Assembly (NCBI GenBank): GCA_016584305.1
Contig: JACEEZ010007177.1
Location: forward strand, 62,001 to 126,000
Length of the DNA: 64,000 nucleotides
DNA from: Chionoecetes opilio
Lineage: Eukaryota; Arthropoda; Malacostraca; Decapoda; Majidae
Direction of reading: 5' to 3'
Below are positions 11,978 through 21,469 of this stretch, piece after piece. The stretch's first letter is position 1. Each line of letters begins with the position of its first letter. Made by a program: the position numbers and the translations under genes. Below the pieces are notes generated by a model. It was given only the letters and a program-made list of their open reading frames with translations. It was not told where the DNA came from and searched no databases.

Positions 11978-12070
11978 TAAGATAGGTAGCATTATTAGAT
12001 CAGTCTGATATAAACGGTTCGCAGGGAGACCTAAGAACATAAGAAAATAAGGAAGAATGTTGGAGCGCTT
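11978..12070 (+). pseudogene. LINE reverse-transcriptase fragment, 3' half plus fused tail
   Basis: The frame resumes KIGSIIRSV, then a stop, then sequence equivalent to YKRFAGR, and then at about 12,031 switches to AAGAACATAAGAAAATAAGG. The identical switch point is seen at 36.25 kb on the minus strand. So the RT fragment and this tail form one repeat unit that was already joined before it spread. Confidence 0.75.
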
Positions 12071-12659
12071 GTTCCACGGGGTCAACGGACACCCAGCCCC
12101 AATACGGCATTCAAGCCACTGTATTAGGGAGGCGCCGCAGACCCAGGGTTGTGAACTTTTGTAGCCCACATTATCGTGCCGAGCCACCAAAATTATCGTA
12201 TTTTCAGATAGATTATAAATTATCGTACAACCTTAGCTAAAATAATATAGTCAGTAGACAACTATATACATCATTGAATTCAGCATTCCACATATAAAAA
12301 TATTTTCTCTTTTCACCAAAATATATAATATATCCAATCATGACACAAAATTCCATGTTAATTTATTTTTTCCAAAATAAATGAAATTAAATCAAACAAA
12401 AATATATTTAGTAACACATGTGAGGGCTGGAGAGTTGGGAGAATGGGGAATAGAAGGGAAGGAAGAATAAATGGGGAAAGAGAAGGAGGAAGAGAAGGGA
12501 GGAAGAGGCAGAGTACTGATGACGGGGGTAGATAGAGAGAGAGGCAATTGATGTTGTGCTTACAACAATCTTCCTTATCAGCCCTATGAAGGGGTGGCCG
12601 GCGCCCACCTGCACATTTGCTGACCACAGCTCAGGGTCCCTCCCGTCCCCCGGCGAAAG

Positions 12660-12770
12660 AGAAGATGAGGGGAGGAGAAGGAGAGAGCGAGAGAAAGTGA
12701 GAGAGAGAGTGAGAGAAGGTGAGGGAGAGTGTGAGAGAGTGAGAAGGTGAGGAGGCGAGGAGAAGGAGGA
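12660..12770. repeat. Purine-rich (GAGA/GTGAGA)n tract
   Basis: A run of GA/GTGAGA units lies within the hAT element. Open frames on either strand here are low-complexity Ser/Leu or Arg/Glu and are not genes. Confidence 0.85.
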
Positions 12771-13069
12771 AAAAGGTGCTGAATCTTCATCCCTCAATTC
12801 ACGCCATCACTTCACACTTATGTCAGCACTGAAATAACCTTTGACATGTACCCACCACACGCTGGGCCCTCCGCGGAACACAGAGGAGAGAAGACAGATT
12901 CTATATACCCTGCGGTGTGGCCACACGTATTATTGCGTCGCGGTGATATCTTACGAGACTAGTGTCTTAGCGCGGTGAGCGAGTTAGGTGGTATTCCTTC
13001 CAGATACCACGCGCTCAAGTACGTGCCAACACACGCCGCGTCCTTCTTTACCAGACGCCCGACGCCCGC

Positions 13070-13600
13070 CACTCCGCTTGTCCCCTGGGGCAGGTGCTAC
13101 TCATCTCTACGAAGTCCCGACGTCCTGCCAGGCACCTGCCCTGGTGGCTTTGCCCCTGTGTTCCTCCTGGGCTCCTGATATGAAGGGGCCACGGCGGGGC
13201 AAATAGCGGCGCTCGGCGTTGCCCCTGTGGCTCTTCACTTTGCCCCAGGGACGACGAGCTTCGACGGGACGACTAAGGAATACCCCGCATAACCCCAGGG
13301 GCGGGAAGTGCAACTCTACGAGACCAAGATGTCCCTGCAACACTGCCCGCTCCGGTGGTGATTCCCCTGGGGCCGCCTGGCTTCCCGGATCCGCCGTGGG
13401 GCAACCAAGGGGCGCCCTCACTTTGCCCCAGGGGGTAGGGAAGTGCTACTCTACGAGACCATGACGTCCCTCCACACTACCTACCCCTGTGACCTCTCTT
13501 CAGGGCCCTTGGAGAACCACTGGGCGCTGGGGGCAGGCACTAGCGGCGGGCGTGGGCCGGAGGTGCAACTCTACGCGACTACAACGCACTACTAAATACC
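13070..13600. repeat. Degenerate GC-rich tandem repeat captured in hAT
   Basis: A composite motif recurs: a 'CCCCTGGGG/CCCCAGGGG' word, then 'GTGCTACTC/GTGCAACTC', 'TACGAGACC' or similar, then 'ACGTCCC'. It is seen near 13,085-13,130, 13,290-13,340, 13,425-13,475 and 13,555-13,590, at irregular spacing of 120-210 bp. It is flanked by CpG-rich sequence to 14,130. Several overlapping open frames cross it on both strands. None shows a domain, and the repeat explains them. Confidence 0.6.
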
Positions 13601-14502
13601 TCCTTCAGGAGGTTTTCCCTGGGTTTCCCCCCCGGAACCCCGGGGCATTACGAGGCACCGGCAACAGGATCTTAGGACCTCTTGAGCACCACATACAGGT
13701 CTTCCTGAAGGCGACGCAGCAGATGGTGATGTATCTATATGATTGACAGTGCATGACAGGGGCGGGCGATAATGGATTGACCCCGGGGCAACTATGCAAG
13801 CTAGGGGCCTCGGGGGGGAACAGGGAGGGTCGCCCCCCGGGTAAAGCCCGGGGCGTTATAAGCCTGGGGAGGTAAGCTCCCCGTATCTCCGAAGCTACGG
13901 GCACTGCCCCGTCGTACCTGCCGGTACAAGGAGATAAAGCCCAACCCAGCACCTTCAGGTAGAGGTGCCGGGGTTATTTGTCATGCCACGACCAGCGACC
14001 GATTGGATAGAACCATAGCGGGTTGGGGGGACGCTACAACAGGAGCTACGTATATCAACACCCCCCGTTGAGCCTCCGCGCACGCAGTTTCCTTCCTTCC
14101 CCCCTTCGGGAGTAGCGGAGCGGCGGCGTCCGCGGAGCTTAACAACACATATAATGACTCAAAAGAAGCTGAACTCGAGAACTACATAGCTATCATCCTC
14201 AAAAGAAAAGAGGAATTCCTGTTCCTCCTCTATTCTTTTATCCCCTGTGTCACCTGGCGCTTATAATGATAGTGTGTCAGTTGTCATCGACACATCATAT
14301 CATGTGTAGGGATGAAAGTAACACAATCTCCCTTTTCCCTTATACACTGCGCTGCTGGAAGAGAACCAAGTAGGGTTCCCGTTACAAGTCAGTTTCTTAC
14401 CTTTGTCTTGGTAAGGTTAATCTTGCTAAAATACCCTCTCACAATCTGCGTTCAAATGCGGCAAGCAACGGTCCAAATCCATGTCATGCAAAGGACCAAA
14501 AC

Positions 14503-14517
14503 TCTCTCTCTCTCTCT

Positions 14518-14558
<41 letters not shown>

Positions 14559-14561
14559 CTC

Positions 14562-14600
<39 letters not shown>
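14503..14600. repeat. (CT)n microsatellite inside hAT H1
   Basis: CT dinucleotide runs with CCTCT interruptions. They end in CGCAGAAGTTGACAGCGAG, the same boundary seen inverted at 2,440. Confidence 0.92.
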
Positions 14601-14601
<1 letters not shown>

Positions 14602-14859
14602 CGCAGAAGTTGACAGCGAGATTTTTTTTTTTTTTTTGCGATGAAAATTTTTGTATGACTTTATAATGTAATTATATTTGTGAGTCCATTATCGTATTTT
14701 CGTGTACGATTCTCAACCATGCATCGTACATCGTACGGATAGTCAAATTATCGTACAAATACGATAATTATCGTACAGTTCACAACCCTGCGCAGACCAG
14801 GCTTCAAGGCCCGCCACCGCGACAAGGTGACTCCCCACAGTGAGTGTGCGTGTATGTGT

Positions 14860-14935
14860 ATGTTTTTGTTATTTTATTTGTTTGTGTGTATGTGTGTGTG
14901 TGGTGTGTGTGTGTGACATGCATGTGCATGTGGCA
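14860..14935. repeat. (TG)n-rich tract
   Basis: TGTG/TATG-rich simple sequence at the 3' side of the decayed hAT transposase. Confidence 0.85.
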
Positions 14936-14939
14936 CATG

Positions 14940-16015
14940 AGACTGTGTAGCGATTTGATATTATCATTTGTCCTGTCTCCATCTTCTCCTTTGAACCTAC
15001 CTCGGATTTCTTGATCAAGGGTATCAATGAATGGGTAATAAATACACTCTGACTCTGTAGAATTCTTCCACAATGAACGAAGGTGCATCTTCAGTTTCAG
15101 ACAAGTAGTGGCTGTACTTGAACCTTGCAGGAACCTTCCTGGGTCTACCTTGACCTGGAATTTCTTTAAGAACTTCGATACCCGCGTCTTCTGCTTCCTG
15201 AGTGGCTTTTTGATACACAACATGAAATTTCTCCTCCGTTCTCATTTTACTGAACCTCCTCAACCCACTATCGGTGATTGTACACGCTACTTACAAATCT
15301 AGGTCTCGCTTCTGTAATACACTTGAAGCGGTGGCGGTCTCCATAAACACAGGCGTTACCATCTTCAGCCAGAGCAAGAATTCAAAGTTTAGGCTACGCA
15401 ACAGCATTGCTGCATCTCCACCTGCAGGGTCTGGTGGGCTAATTTCGCATATTACTGACATAAATTGCACCACTGCCTTGAACACCTTCAAAATTCTTAA
15501 GGCAGATACGCGGCACGACCATCTTACATCAGAAAGTTTCTTTAGCTCTTGAGGATGTGATCCAGGGTAGATGGTGATTTGGATTTTCACAAATAATGCA
15601 TATCGCTTACTTGACATTGATATGAGACTGTATAACTTCTCAACCAGATTGAAAAATGATACAAAATAGCGACTTAACTTCGACACTTTCCACAAGAACA
15701 AGATTCAAGCAGTGAGCATGGCAGTGGACATACAAAGCTTTCTCATTGCGCATAAGAATTCTTGATTGCAGCCCTCTCCCTATATATATCACCCATATTC
15801 GCGGCGCCATCATATCCTTGGCCCCTCATATCTTCTGTCTGCAGAACATGTCTTTCCAAAAATGCCAGGGTGAGGGTCTCTAGCTCTTCGCCTGTGGTGG
15901 TTTCCACGTCACACACTTCAATAAAGCGTTCCTTTATCTCGTCATAATGCACATACCGAACACACATTGATGCCTGTTCAGTGTGATAAATATCAGTTGT
16001 CTCATCCATCAGAAA
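14940..16015 (-). pseudogene. Decayed hAT transposase (TTF zinc-finger / DUF4371 type)
   Basis: Minus-strand fragments, in order, match the core of the ZMYM1-like hAT transposase family. 16,009-15,743 contains MDETTDI...Q-ASMCVRYVHYDEIKERFIEV, then a TTGEELETLTL stretch and RGQGYDGAANM, the DDE-domain block around the second acidic residue. 15,701-15,291 contains KRYALF, then ELKKLSDVRWSCR, the conserved 'RW' region. 15,223-14,990 contains YYPFIDTLDQEIRGRF, just before the C-terminal dimerisation region. Frame changes and stops separate the blocks, so the gene is dead. It is a different hAT lineage from H1, although the two are only about 150 bp apart. Recognition is by remembered family motifs. 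Confidence 0.82.
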
Positions 16016-16129
16016 CGAATATTAGTGTGGTGGCTTATGGCAATGATCGTTACCTGCTGGCCCAAAACACCAAATTTGGCACACATATACTTTGGGCCAA
16101 AGAAAAACTTTTTGGAGCGGGGTACCCAA

Positions 16130-16172
16130 TTTTGAAGGTCAAGGTCAAAGTCAAGGTTAAAGGTCAAACTTC
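16130..16172 (+). repeat. Direct AGGTCA-like repeats
   Basis: AAGGTCAAGGTCAAAGTCAA followed by GGTTAAAGGTCAAA gives four or five tandem copies of the 6-bp nuclear-receptor half-site AGGTCA or close variants. It follows a 'CCAAATTTGGCACACATATA' block that I take to be part of a dispersed repeat. So this is more likely a repeat internal to a mobile element than a host enhancer. Confidence 0.5.
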
Positions 16173-16174
16173 GC

Positions 16175-17560
16175 TAATTGCCGTCTTTAGCTATTTCCAA
16201 AATAATTTTCAACATAAAAACGTGCTGTCATTGCCTAAATACCGTTAATGACTTGAGGGAGTAATATCTAGGCATTAAAGAGTTGTCTACATGACAAACC
16301 TCTATAAAGTACTACATGCATAACTGCACTCACCTGGATGAGGAAGGGCACGTCATGCTCAACAGTCACCACGGCATGTGACATAAGTGCTATACACGCC
16401 AGGCCAGCCATTTTCGCATTTACAAATTCCTTCGCAATTTACATCACAATGTTGATGTTATACTTGGCTACGTGTGATGGATAAGTGGGATACCTCATCG
16501 AAGCAAGAACGAAAATTCCAGTGCCTCTCCCGGTTTAAATTGGCCGTTTCTGTTGAAATTATCTTGATGATTTTTCCATCGCATGTGAGTCAGCTCTGCT
16601 CTCTCTTTTCACTGGATGCTTTTCGTTTACGCTCCTTATCTTCGTTCACTTGGATTTTCATGTACTTGTATTTTGTTCATCGAAAATTTGCCTGAAGCTC
16701 TGAGTTGCTTCTGCTTTTTTTCGCACTCACCGCTCATATCTCCTTCAGTCTCGATGTAATGGACCTTTCTCTGCACTTTGTAAATCTGATCATCTTCCTG
16801 AGTATGGCCTACAGTGCCTACAGCCAGGGACCGCATTCAGCCTCTTCCTACAGCCAGGGCACAATTACAGAGAGCTAACGTCATGCTAAACACCTAGGAG
16901 GACTGCCTCAGCTGTTTGGTATTAGGCGTGGGGATGATGACGTACTTAAAGGGACGTAAGCTGTCAAAACAAAGGCGACTGCCTAGGGTGGTGTGGAGGG
17001 ACGGCAACCTACATAAAAATACTCATAAATTGAGTATATATGATGTTTGATGACCTCAAGAACTAAATTTTTTTTTTTTCATGGGGCAAGTATACAACGA
17101 AATTAGGACATATAACAAATCACAGCCGCTTGTGATGATATTGTTTGTGGTGAAAGAGCCAAGAATGGTGAGCTGCGGCATATATTATCATTTCTATTTG
17201 GTTCAAATTGATATTCACTATGTTCACTAGGATAATACCTTCAAATTTGTAGTTGTGAGGAGTATTTAGATATTTTTTTGTTTTTAACATTTCGTATAAC
17301 TTATACAAAAAAATATATTGTACATTTCTTTAAATGACGTCGCTTATGAATAATAAAGGTTGAATTAAGGAAAGATAATATTATGTACCTGTATAACATA
17401 AAGGCGTAGATATTTACGATGAATGTTGTCACTTGAAATTTGGCGCGGTAAGATGTACCTACATGATGCCCATTTAAAGGGCGCTTCATAACTCCATTAT
17501 AAATGGATGAAGAATAACCTATCATACATAGTTTCAGATTTTAGGTCCATAATCTAATGA
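16175..17560. other. No recognised gene
   Basis: Mostly AT-rich sequence. Short frames on both strands show no domain. The right half may be the 5' region of the Tc1-like element whose transposase remnant follows. Confidence 0.3.
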
Positions 17561-17639
17561 TATATAAAAATAAAGGCTATTCTACTGATAACAAAGGGTA
17601 CCCATGCCATGGCGCTCGTGGGTATTAATGTTTGAGGGA

Positions 17640-18021
17640 TTTGATGAACAGCGATAACTACAAGGCAGTCTGGAGGCTCGCTGCTTCTGTGATGTTTTCC
17701 AAAGGGACTTGCCTGATGGAGGGCCATTTCCGGCAGGATCTCGCTCCGTGCCATACTTCCCGAAAAAATGCGCAAACATTCTTCGAGAAAAATGACTAAA
17801 CCATTAAGAGATTGGCCTGGGAATTCTCCTTCATAAAACCCCATGAGAATCTATGGGCTATAATTCAAACTAGAATCGAGAAAGCCGACGTTCGACGATG
17901 CAGAAGGCTGATTTGTGCTGTTATTAAAGGGCCTGGTGTACATGACGAAGAACTAGCAAGAAATGTGTTCAAGATGGTGGAATCATACCAAAGCGAGGTG
18001 GAACTGCTTGTAAAACGATAG
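17640..18021 (+). pseudogene. Decayed Tc1-like transposase C-terminus
   Basis: Plus-strand fragments across several frames give RQDLAPCHTSRK (second D of the DDE/D triad in the family's 'QQDNAPCHTS' block), FFEKND, and then a frameshifted 'WPGNSPSLNP-like' block that continues as HENLWAIIQTRIEKADVRR. The glutamate before NLW is the third catalytic position. The frame ends KRLICAVIK...SYQSEVELLVKR. The N-terminal helix-turn-helix region and the first D are not visible. At least two frameshifts make it non-functional. A 3' flank ending near 18,145 may contain the element's inverted repeat, but I could not match it to a left end. Confidence 0.85.
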
Positions 18022-18169
18022 GTGGTATATCTCCCTATTAAAGTATCATCTATTCTTACTTGACATGTTTTTTTGGGAAATAAAAAGCAATTTAAAACAA
18101 ATTGTATTATTTTATCACTGTCGGACTAATTGTACACTACTGTACATGCGTGTGTTCATTTTTTTTTTT

Positions 18170-18360
18170 TTATACGTATATAGTAGATATTATAGTTAAG
18201 TTTTGAGTGGTTGAATGAGAAGTTATGACGGAAAATGTTGATAAAAAAACAGATATTTAATAGGCTGCGTGATGTTTTTACTATAAAAAACGGGGATAAT
18301 ATGTGGAGGTTATGGTTTCAACAGGAAGGACAGCTTATAGATGCCAGGTAGAAGCAGATA
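18170..18360. repeat. Dispersed repeat shared with 55.02-55.30 kb
   Basis: The block TAGTTAAGTTTTGAG...TGAGAAGTTATGACGGAAA, then ATATTTAATAGGCTGCGTG and CGGG.ATAATATG, is nearly identical at 55,060-55,160. It has no coding potential and lies directly before the hairpin MITE at 18.4 kb. Confidence 0.75.
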
Positions 18361-18396
18361 AGCTAAGATAGAAGAATCAGATCTGTTAGCTACTCT

Positions 18397-18527
18397 GTAG
18401 AAGTGCTCGTAGCCGAAAACGCCGTGTGACAACACGCGCACTTTTTGCCAACATACGTGCAATCTTTTGGTAGCAAAAATACCAAAAGGATGCCGGAAAG
18501 TATCGCTCGTGTGACACGGCCGCTACC
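18397..18527. mobile_element. Short hairpin MITE (copy 1 of 3)
   Basis: About 130 bp with inverted GCCGTGTGAC/GTGTGACACGGC near its ends and a central stem: ATCTTTTGGTA, a short GCAAAA-type loop, then TACCAAAAGGAT. The same unit occurs at 52,787-52,913 and 59,215-59,336, where it sits inside the foldback elements. It has no coding capacity. Confidence 0.78.
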
Positions 18528-18805
18528 ATCATAACATCAGCTGTTTTAATCGTTGTGGGGTCAGTCACGCTACCTCCGTAGTTTGACTTCAAGAAAATAT
18601 TAGACCAATGGAACGACTGGTGCAAGGAAACCTAAAAAAAATATAGAAGAAAAAGAGGCGAACTCTCAAAGGGAAGGAAAAAAAAAAAAACCAAGTCTCC
18701 GCCAAGAAACAACGCTTCAGATCTAAAGGGCTGAAGGTAAGTCACTTAGCGTGTCATGTATAAACTTCAGGTTCATGGAACCACCTTAATTGTCTCGTGC
18801 AATTA

Positions 18806-19232
18806 TCTATAATAATATAAGCGAAAGTGTGTGTGTGTGTGTGTGTGTGTGTCCGCGATAGGGCCGTGCCCCAATCAATCATAATGGCACAGGTTTTGGC
18901 AACCAGCTCGGACCAGTTGGCAACTTTTAAGCCCACTTATGAGATGATGAATCACTTTTTTTCTCTTTTTTTTAGCAGCCTATTAGCGAGAATTGTGAAA
19001 TAAATGTGGGTTGCGAGAAGTGAGGAAACCTTGATGTAGGAGGATGGGTATGGTGGGTGATGGGTACTGGGGTGGGAGTTCACTGAGGTGGTTGAGCTAT
19101 GTCCGTGGATGGGGAGGGAATTAGGTGGGAGGTGATGGGTAATGGGTTGTTGTGGTGAGGTTAATGGCGAGTGAATGGGTGGGGGGTGATGGGGTAATGG
19201 GTGAGTGAATGGGTGGGGGGGTGATGGGTTAA
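18806..19232 (+). mobile_element. Helitron 5' portion, 3' end lost
   Basis: It begins TCTATAATAATATAAGCG followed by a GT microsatellite, immediately after an A, as expected for Helitron insertion between A and T. It shares with 44,388-45,182 the blocks GGCACAG.TTTTGG, CAACCAGCTCG, AAGCCCACTTATGAGATGAT and AGCAGCCTATTAGCGAGAAT, and then the GGGTGATGGG minisatellite. It lacks the terminal hairpin and CTAG seen in the other copy, so it is 3'-truncated. Confidence 0.82.
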
Positions 19233-19309
19233 GGCGTTAATACATACATTTATACATCCAGGATGTCAGGAAAAGTTAGAAGGGGCTATCTGGGAGTCTG
19301 TGTTTGGTG

Positions 19310-19730
19310 ATGGTTTTGGTCGGTTTTTTTATTTGATACTATTATAGAAAACAAACATTTCGAAGATAAGCAGTATATATTTTATATGTAAAACATAACT
19401 TAGGTAGGAAATTACCCGATTCATGATTTTTTATATTTAGTTAAACGCTAATTTATACATGCCGCTAATTCATTTAAATCACTAAAACGAATATAATCAC
19501 TGAAAGCTAATTAAGTCTCCGCTTCTATTGATATTCTCCATGTAAAATGTTTGCGAGCAAAATATTAAATGGCGAAGTTTCATTAATGCATATTCTGAAA
19601 GTCTCATAATGGCATTTTCTTGTGTGTTTACGGTTTTTATTGATAATATTATAGAACAAAACATTTCCGAAGATACACAGTATATCCTTTTTATACTGAT
19701 AAACATTAGATTAGGTAGGGTAAACTTGTA
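19310..19730. repeat. Direct repeat pair about 310 bp apart
   Basis: 19,320-19,425 and 19,625-19,730 are similar in the same orientation: GGTTTTTTTATTTGATACTATTATAGAA versus GGTTTTTATTGATAATATTATAGAA, then AACATTTC.GAAGATA.....CAGTATAT, then TTAGGTAGG. The intervening 200 bp is AT-rich and non-coding. It could be a local duplication or two copies of a small repeat. Confidence 0.65.
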
Positions 19731-20236
19731 CGGGGAGCGGAGCGGGTTGTATCCTTATGGTGTGACGTCCGGGCGATCCACCCGCCCCCCTTTTTGGTCT
19801 CTCGGTGGTCTTCGGGTGGAGGCCCTCCCCGGTCTCCATGCCTTCTTCTGCGGTAAAGGGTGTTCCTCACTTTTCGTCCTGAAGAAAATGGTTACAATCA
19901 AGTTGATGTTCACTATCAACATTTGATGTTTCAGTTTATATATAGGGCTCGTACACTCACACTAGATGCAGGTTTCCTCACTTCTTTGTATATAGATAAT
20001 GTCAGGCATAATGATGATTATAACCACAACACCAATTATAATTAAAATATTCATGATTATAAAGCAACAATTAATATTGGCTTGCATGTAGGCTACAGAA
20101 TATAAACAACAACATAAACATATCTAAGGAGGGTGTGCAATTGTTACGCAGGTACACTTAAATCTCAAAAAAAAAAAAAACAACAAAAAAAAAAAAAAAA
20201 AAATCTTATACCTGTGTTCTGGGGAAGGATAAACAA

Positions 20237-20500
20237 TTATAATTGTATAAATCTACCTACTCTTCGTACTTCAAATTTAGTCCTAATCTTGTTATGATAA
20301 ACATGTTCAAACCAAACATACTTCCTCAGGATATGTTTCCCCCAGCTCCGCTTCATCTGCGGACGTCCTGGGATACTGTCCAGGATTGATGGCATTGAAG
20401 CGAGCAGTGACCAACAGCCCAGGCCTTGCCTTTTGTTCTTGGGAGGCGGGGATGGGGCCTTTGATGTTAGAATGGCCTCCCTCTCCTTAATCAGGGCGTC
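20237..20500 (-). CDS. Possible exon of an unrecognised gene, linked to 23.5 kb
   Basis: On the minus strand a readable segment contains LLDALIKEREAILTSK and a Pro/Lys-rich PPPKNKRQG stretch. It would suit the C-terminal part of a Myb/SANT-like DNA-binding protein whose N-terminal exon may lie at 23.5 kb on the same strand. There is a long A run just upstream and no clean splice acceptor, so the segment may equally be an accident or a relic. I do not recognise a specific family. Confidence 0.25.
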   Translation of the reverse strand, partial: DALIKEREAILTSKAPSPPPKNKRQGLGCWSLLASMPSILDSIPGRPQMKRSWGKHILRKYVWFEHVYHNKIRTKFEVRRVGRFIQL

Positions 20501-20872
20501 CAGCAATTTTTTTTTTTTGGCTGTTCACCAGAGGAATGCCTGCAAGTAAAGTTACTATTTACAATTTGAACATCATATGCATGGGTAAATTACAGTATGG
20601 ACTGAAATAAAGCTGGCATTACTGTTAGTACCTACAAATAATGGGTGCTTCCATTAATAAATATTAGATTACAAAATTATGAGTTACTTGGGAGAATTGA
20701 CAGGTGGGACTTTCCTTCAGAGACAAAACAAGACTTTTGCCATCCTAATTATAGTTCTACAAGGCTGGTGTACTGGTGGGAATGAAGCTTCCCCTCGGGT
20801 TGAGTGGTGCCAGCAGCAAGAAACACCACCCTGTGTGATATTTATAACTGATTTGATAATTATGTATATGCG

Positions 20873-21465
20873 GAGCTGGGCACTAAATTACATGGAAAAA
20901 ATGTATTTAAATACCAAAGAACCTAATACATAGTACAATTTGTATTTAAATACTAAAATACTAAATGGTACAATCAATTGTATTTAAAATTATTTGTAAA
21001 TACATTTGAAATGGACAAATTTTACAGTACTAATTCAGTAATCCATGATTCACAATATAAAAGCTTGATAAATGATAAAGGATTACGTCCTATGGTTATA
21101 ATTCCCTTTATAACAAAAACAAAAACAAAAACCTCACTGACTATTTAACTTTAATCTACATATCTCTAGAAATTTCCTCAAAAAAACAGAGTTCCTTAAA
21201 TTTTGCTTTCCTTCTCAGGCCTAATTTCTTTATATAAGGAATTTCCTTGAAAGCGGAAACACTGGTTCACTGTAACATCAGAGTTGCCGATAGTTGGGCG
21301 GGTTGATGGCAAATTAATTGATACAAAAGTATTATATTTTTATTTTATGAGTATTTAAATACTCATTAAAGTATTTACATTACTGTATTAAATACGTGAA
21401 TACCAATGTATTATAAATACCATGTGCTAAATACACAAATGTATTTAAATACTGGCACAGCTCTT
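20873..21465. mobile_element. hAT-type MITE with GTATTTAAATAC arrays (copy 1)
   Basis: The ends are AGCTGGGCACTAAATTAC and, inverted, AGAGCTGTGCCAGTATTTAA. The arms consist of repeated (T)GTATTTAAATAC words on both sides of a unique core (21,150-21,310) that is shared, inverted, with 40,581-41,069. The flanks TGTATATG and TGTATTTA are compatible with a degenerate 8-bp duplication. It has no transposase. The CAG(A/G)GCTGGGCA-type end is characteristic of hAT MITEs. Confidence 0.72.
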
Positions 21466-21469
21466 GTGT

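Larger units (their letters stand above)
12144..14790. mobile_element. Complete non-autonomous hAT element (family H1), 8-bp TSD
   Basis: The ends are perfect 13-bp inverted repeats, CAGGGTTGTGAAC and GTTCACAACCCTG, starting with the CAGGG typical of hAT. The 8-bp CGCAGACC flanks both (12,136-12,143 and 14,791-14,798), the hAT target-duplication length. Subterminal regions are rich in TACGATAAT/ATTATCGTA in both orientations (for example 14,693-14,775), probable transposase-binding repeats. No transposase remains. The centre (12.6-14.1 kb) is GC-rich, unlike the AT-rich arms, and looks like captured foreign sequence. Two partial relatives lie at 2.35 and 6.38 kb. Confidence 0.93.

Noticed and set aside
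12975..13952. Several overlapping GC-rich open frames on both strands
   Set aside because: High GC removes stop codons. The frames follow a degenerate tandem repeat and none has a recognisable domain or splice sites.
16130..16172. Nuclear-receptor response element (AGGTCA direct repeats)
   Set aside because: The motif matches, but the surrounding words look like a dispersed repeat and there is no nearby promoter or gene, so a regulatory role is unsupported.
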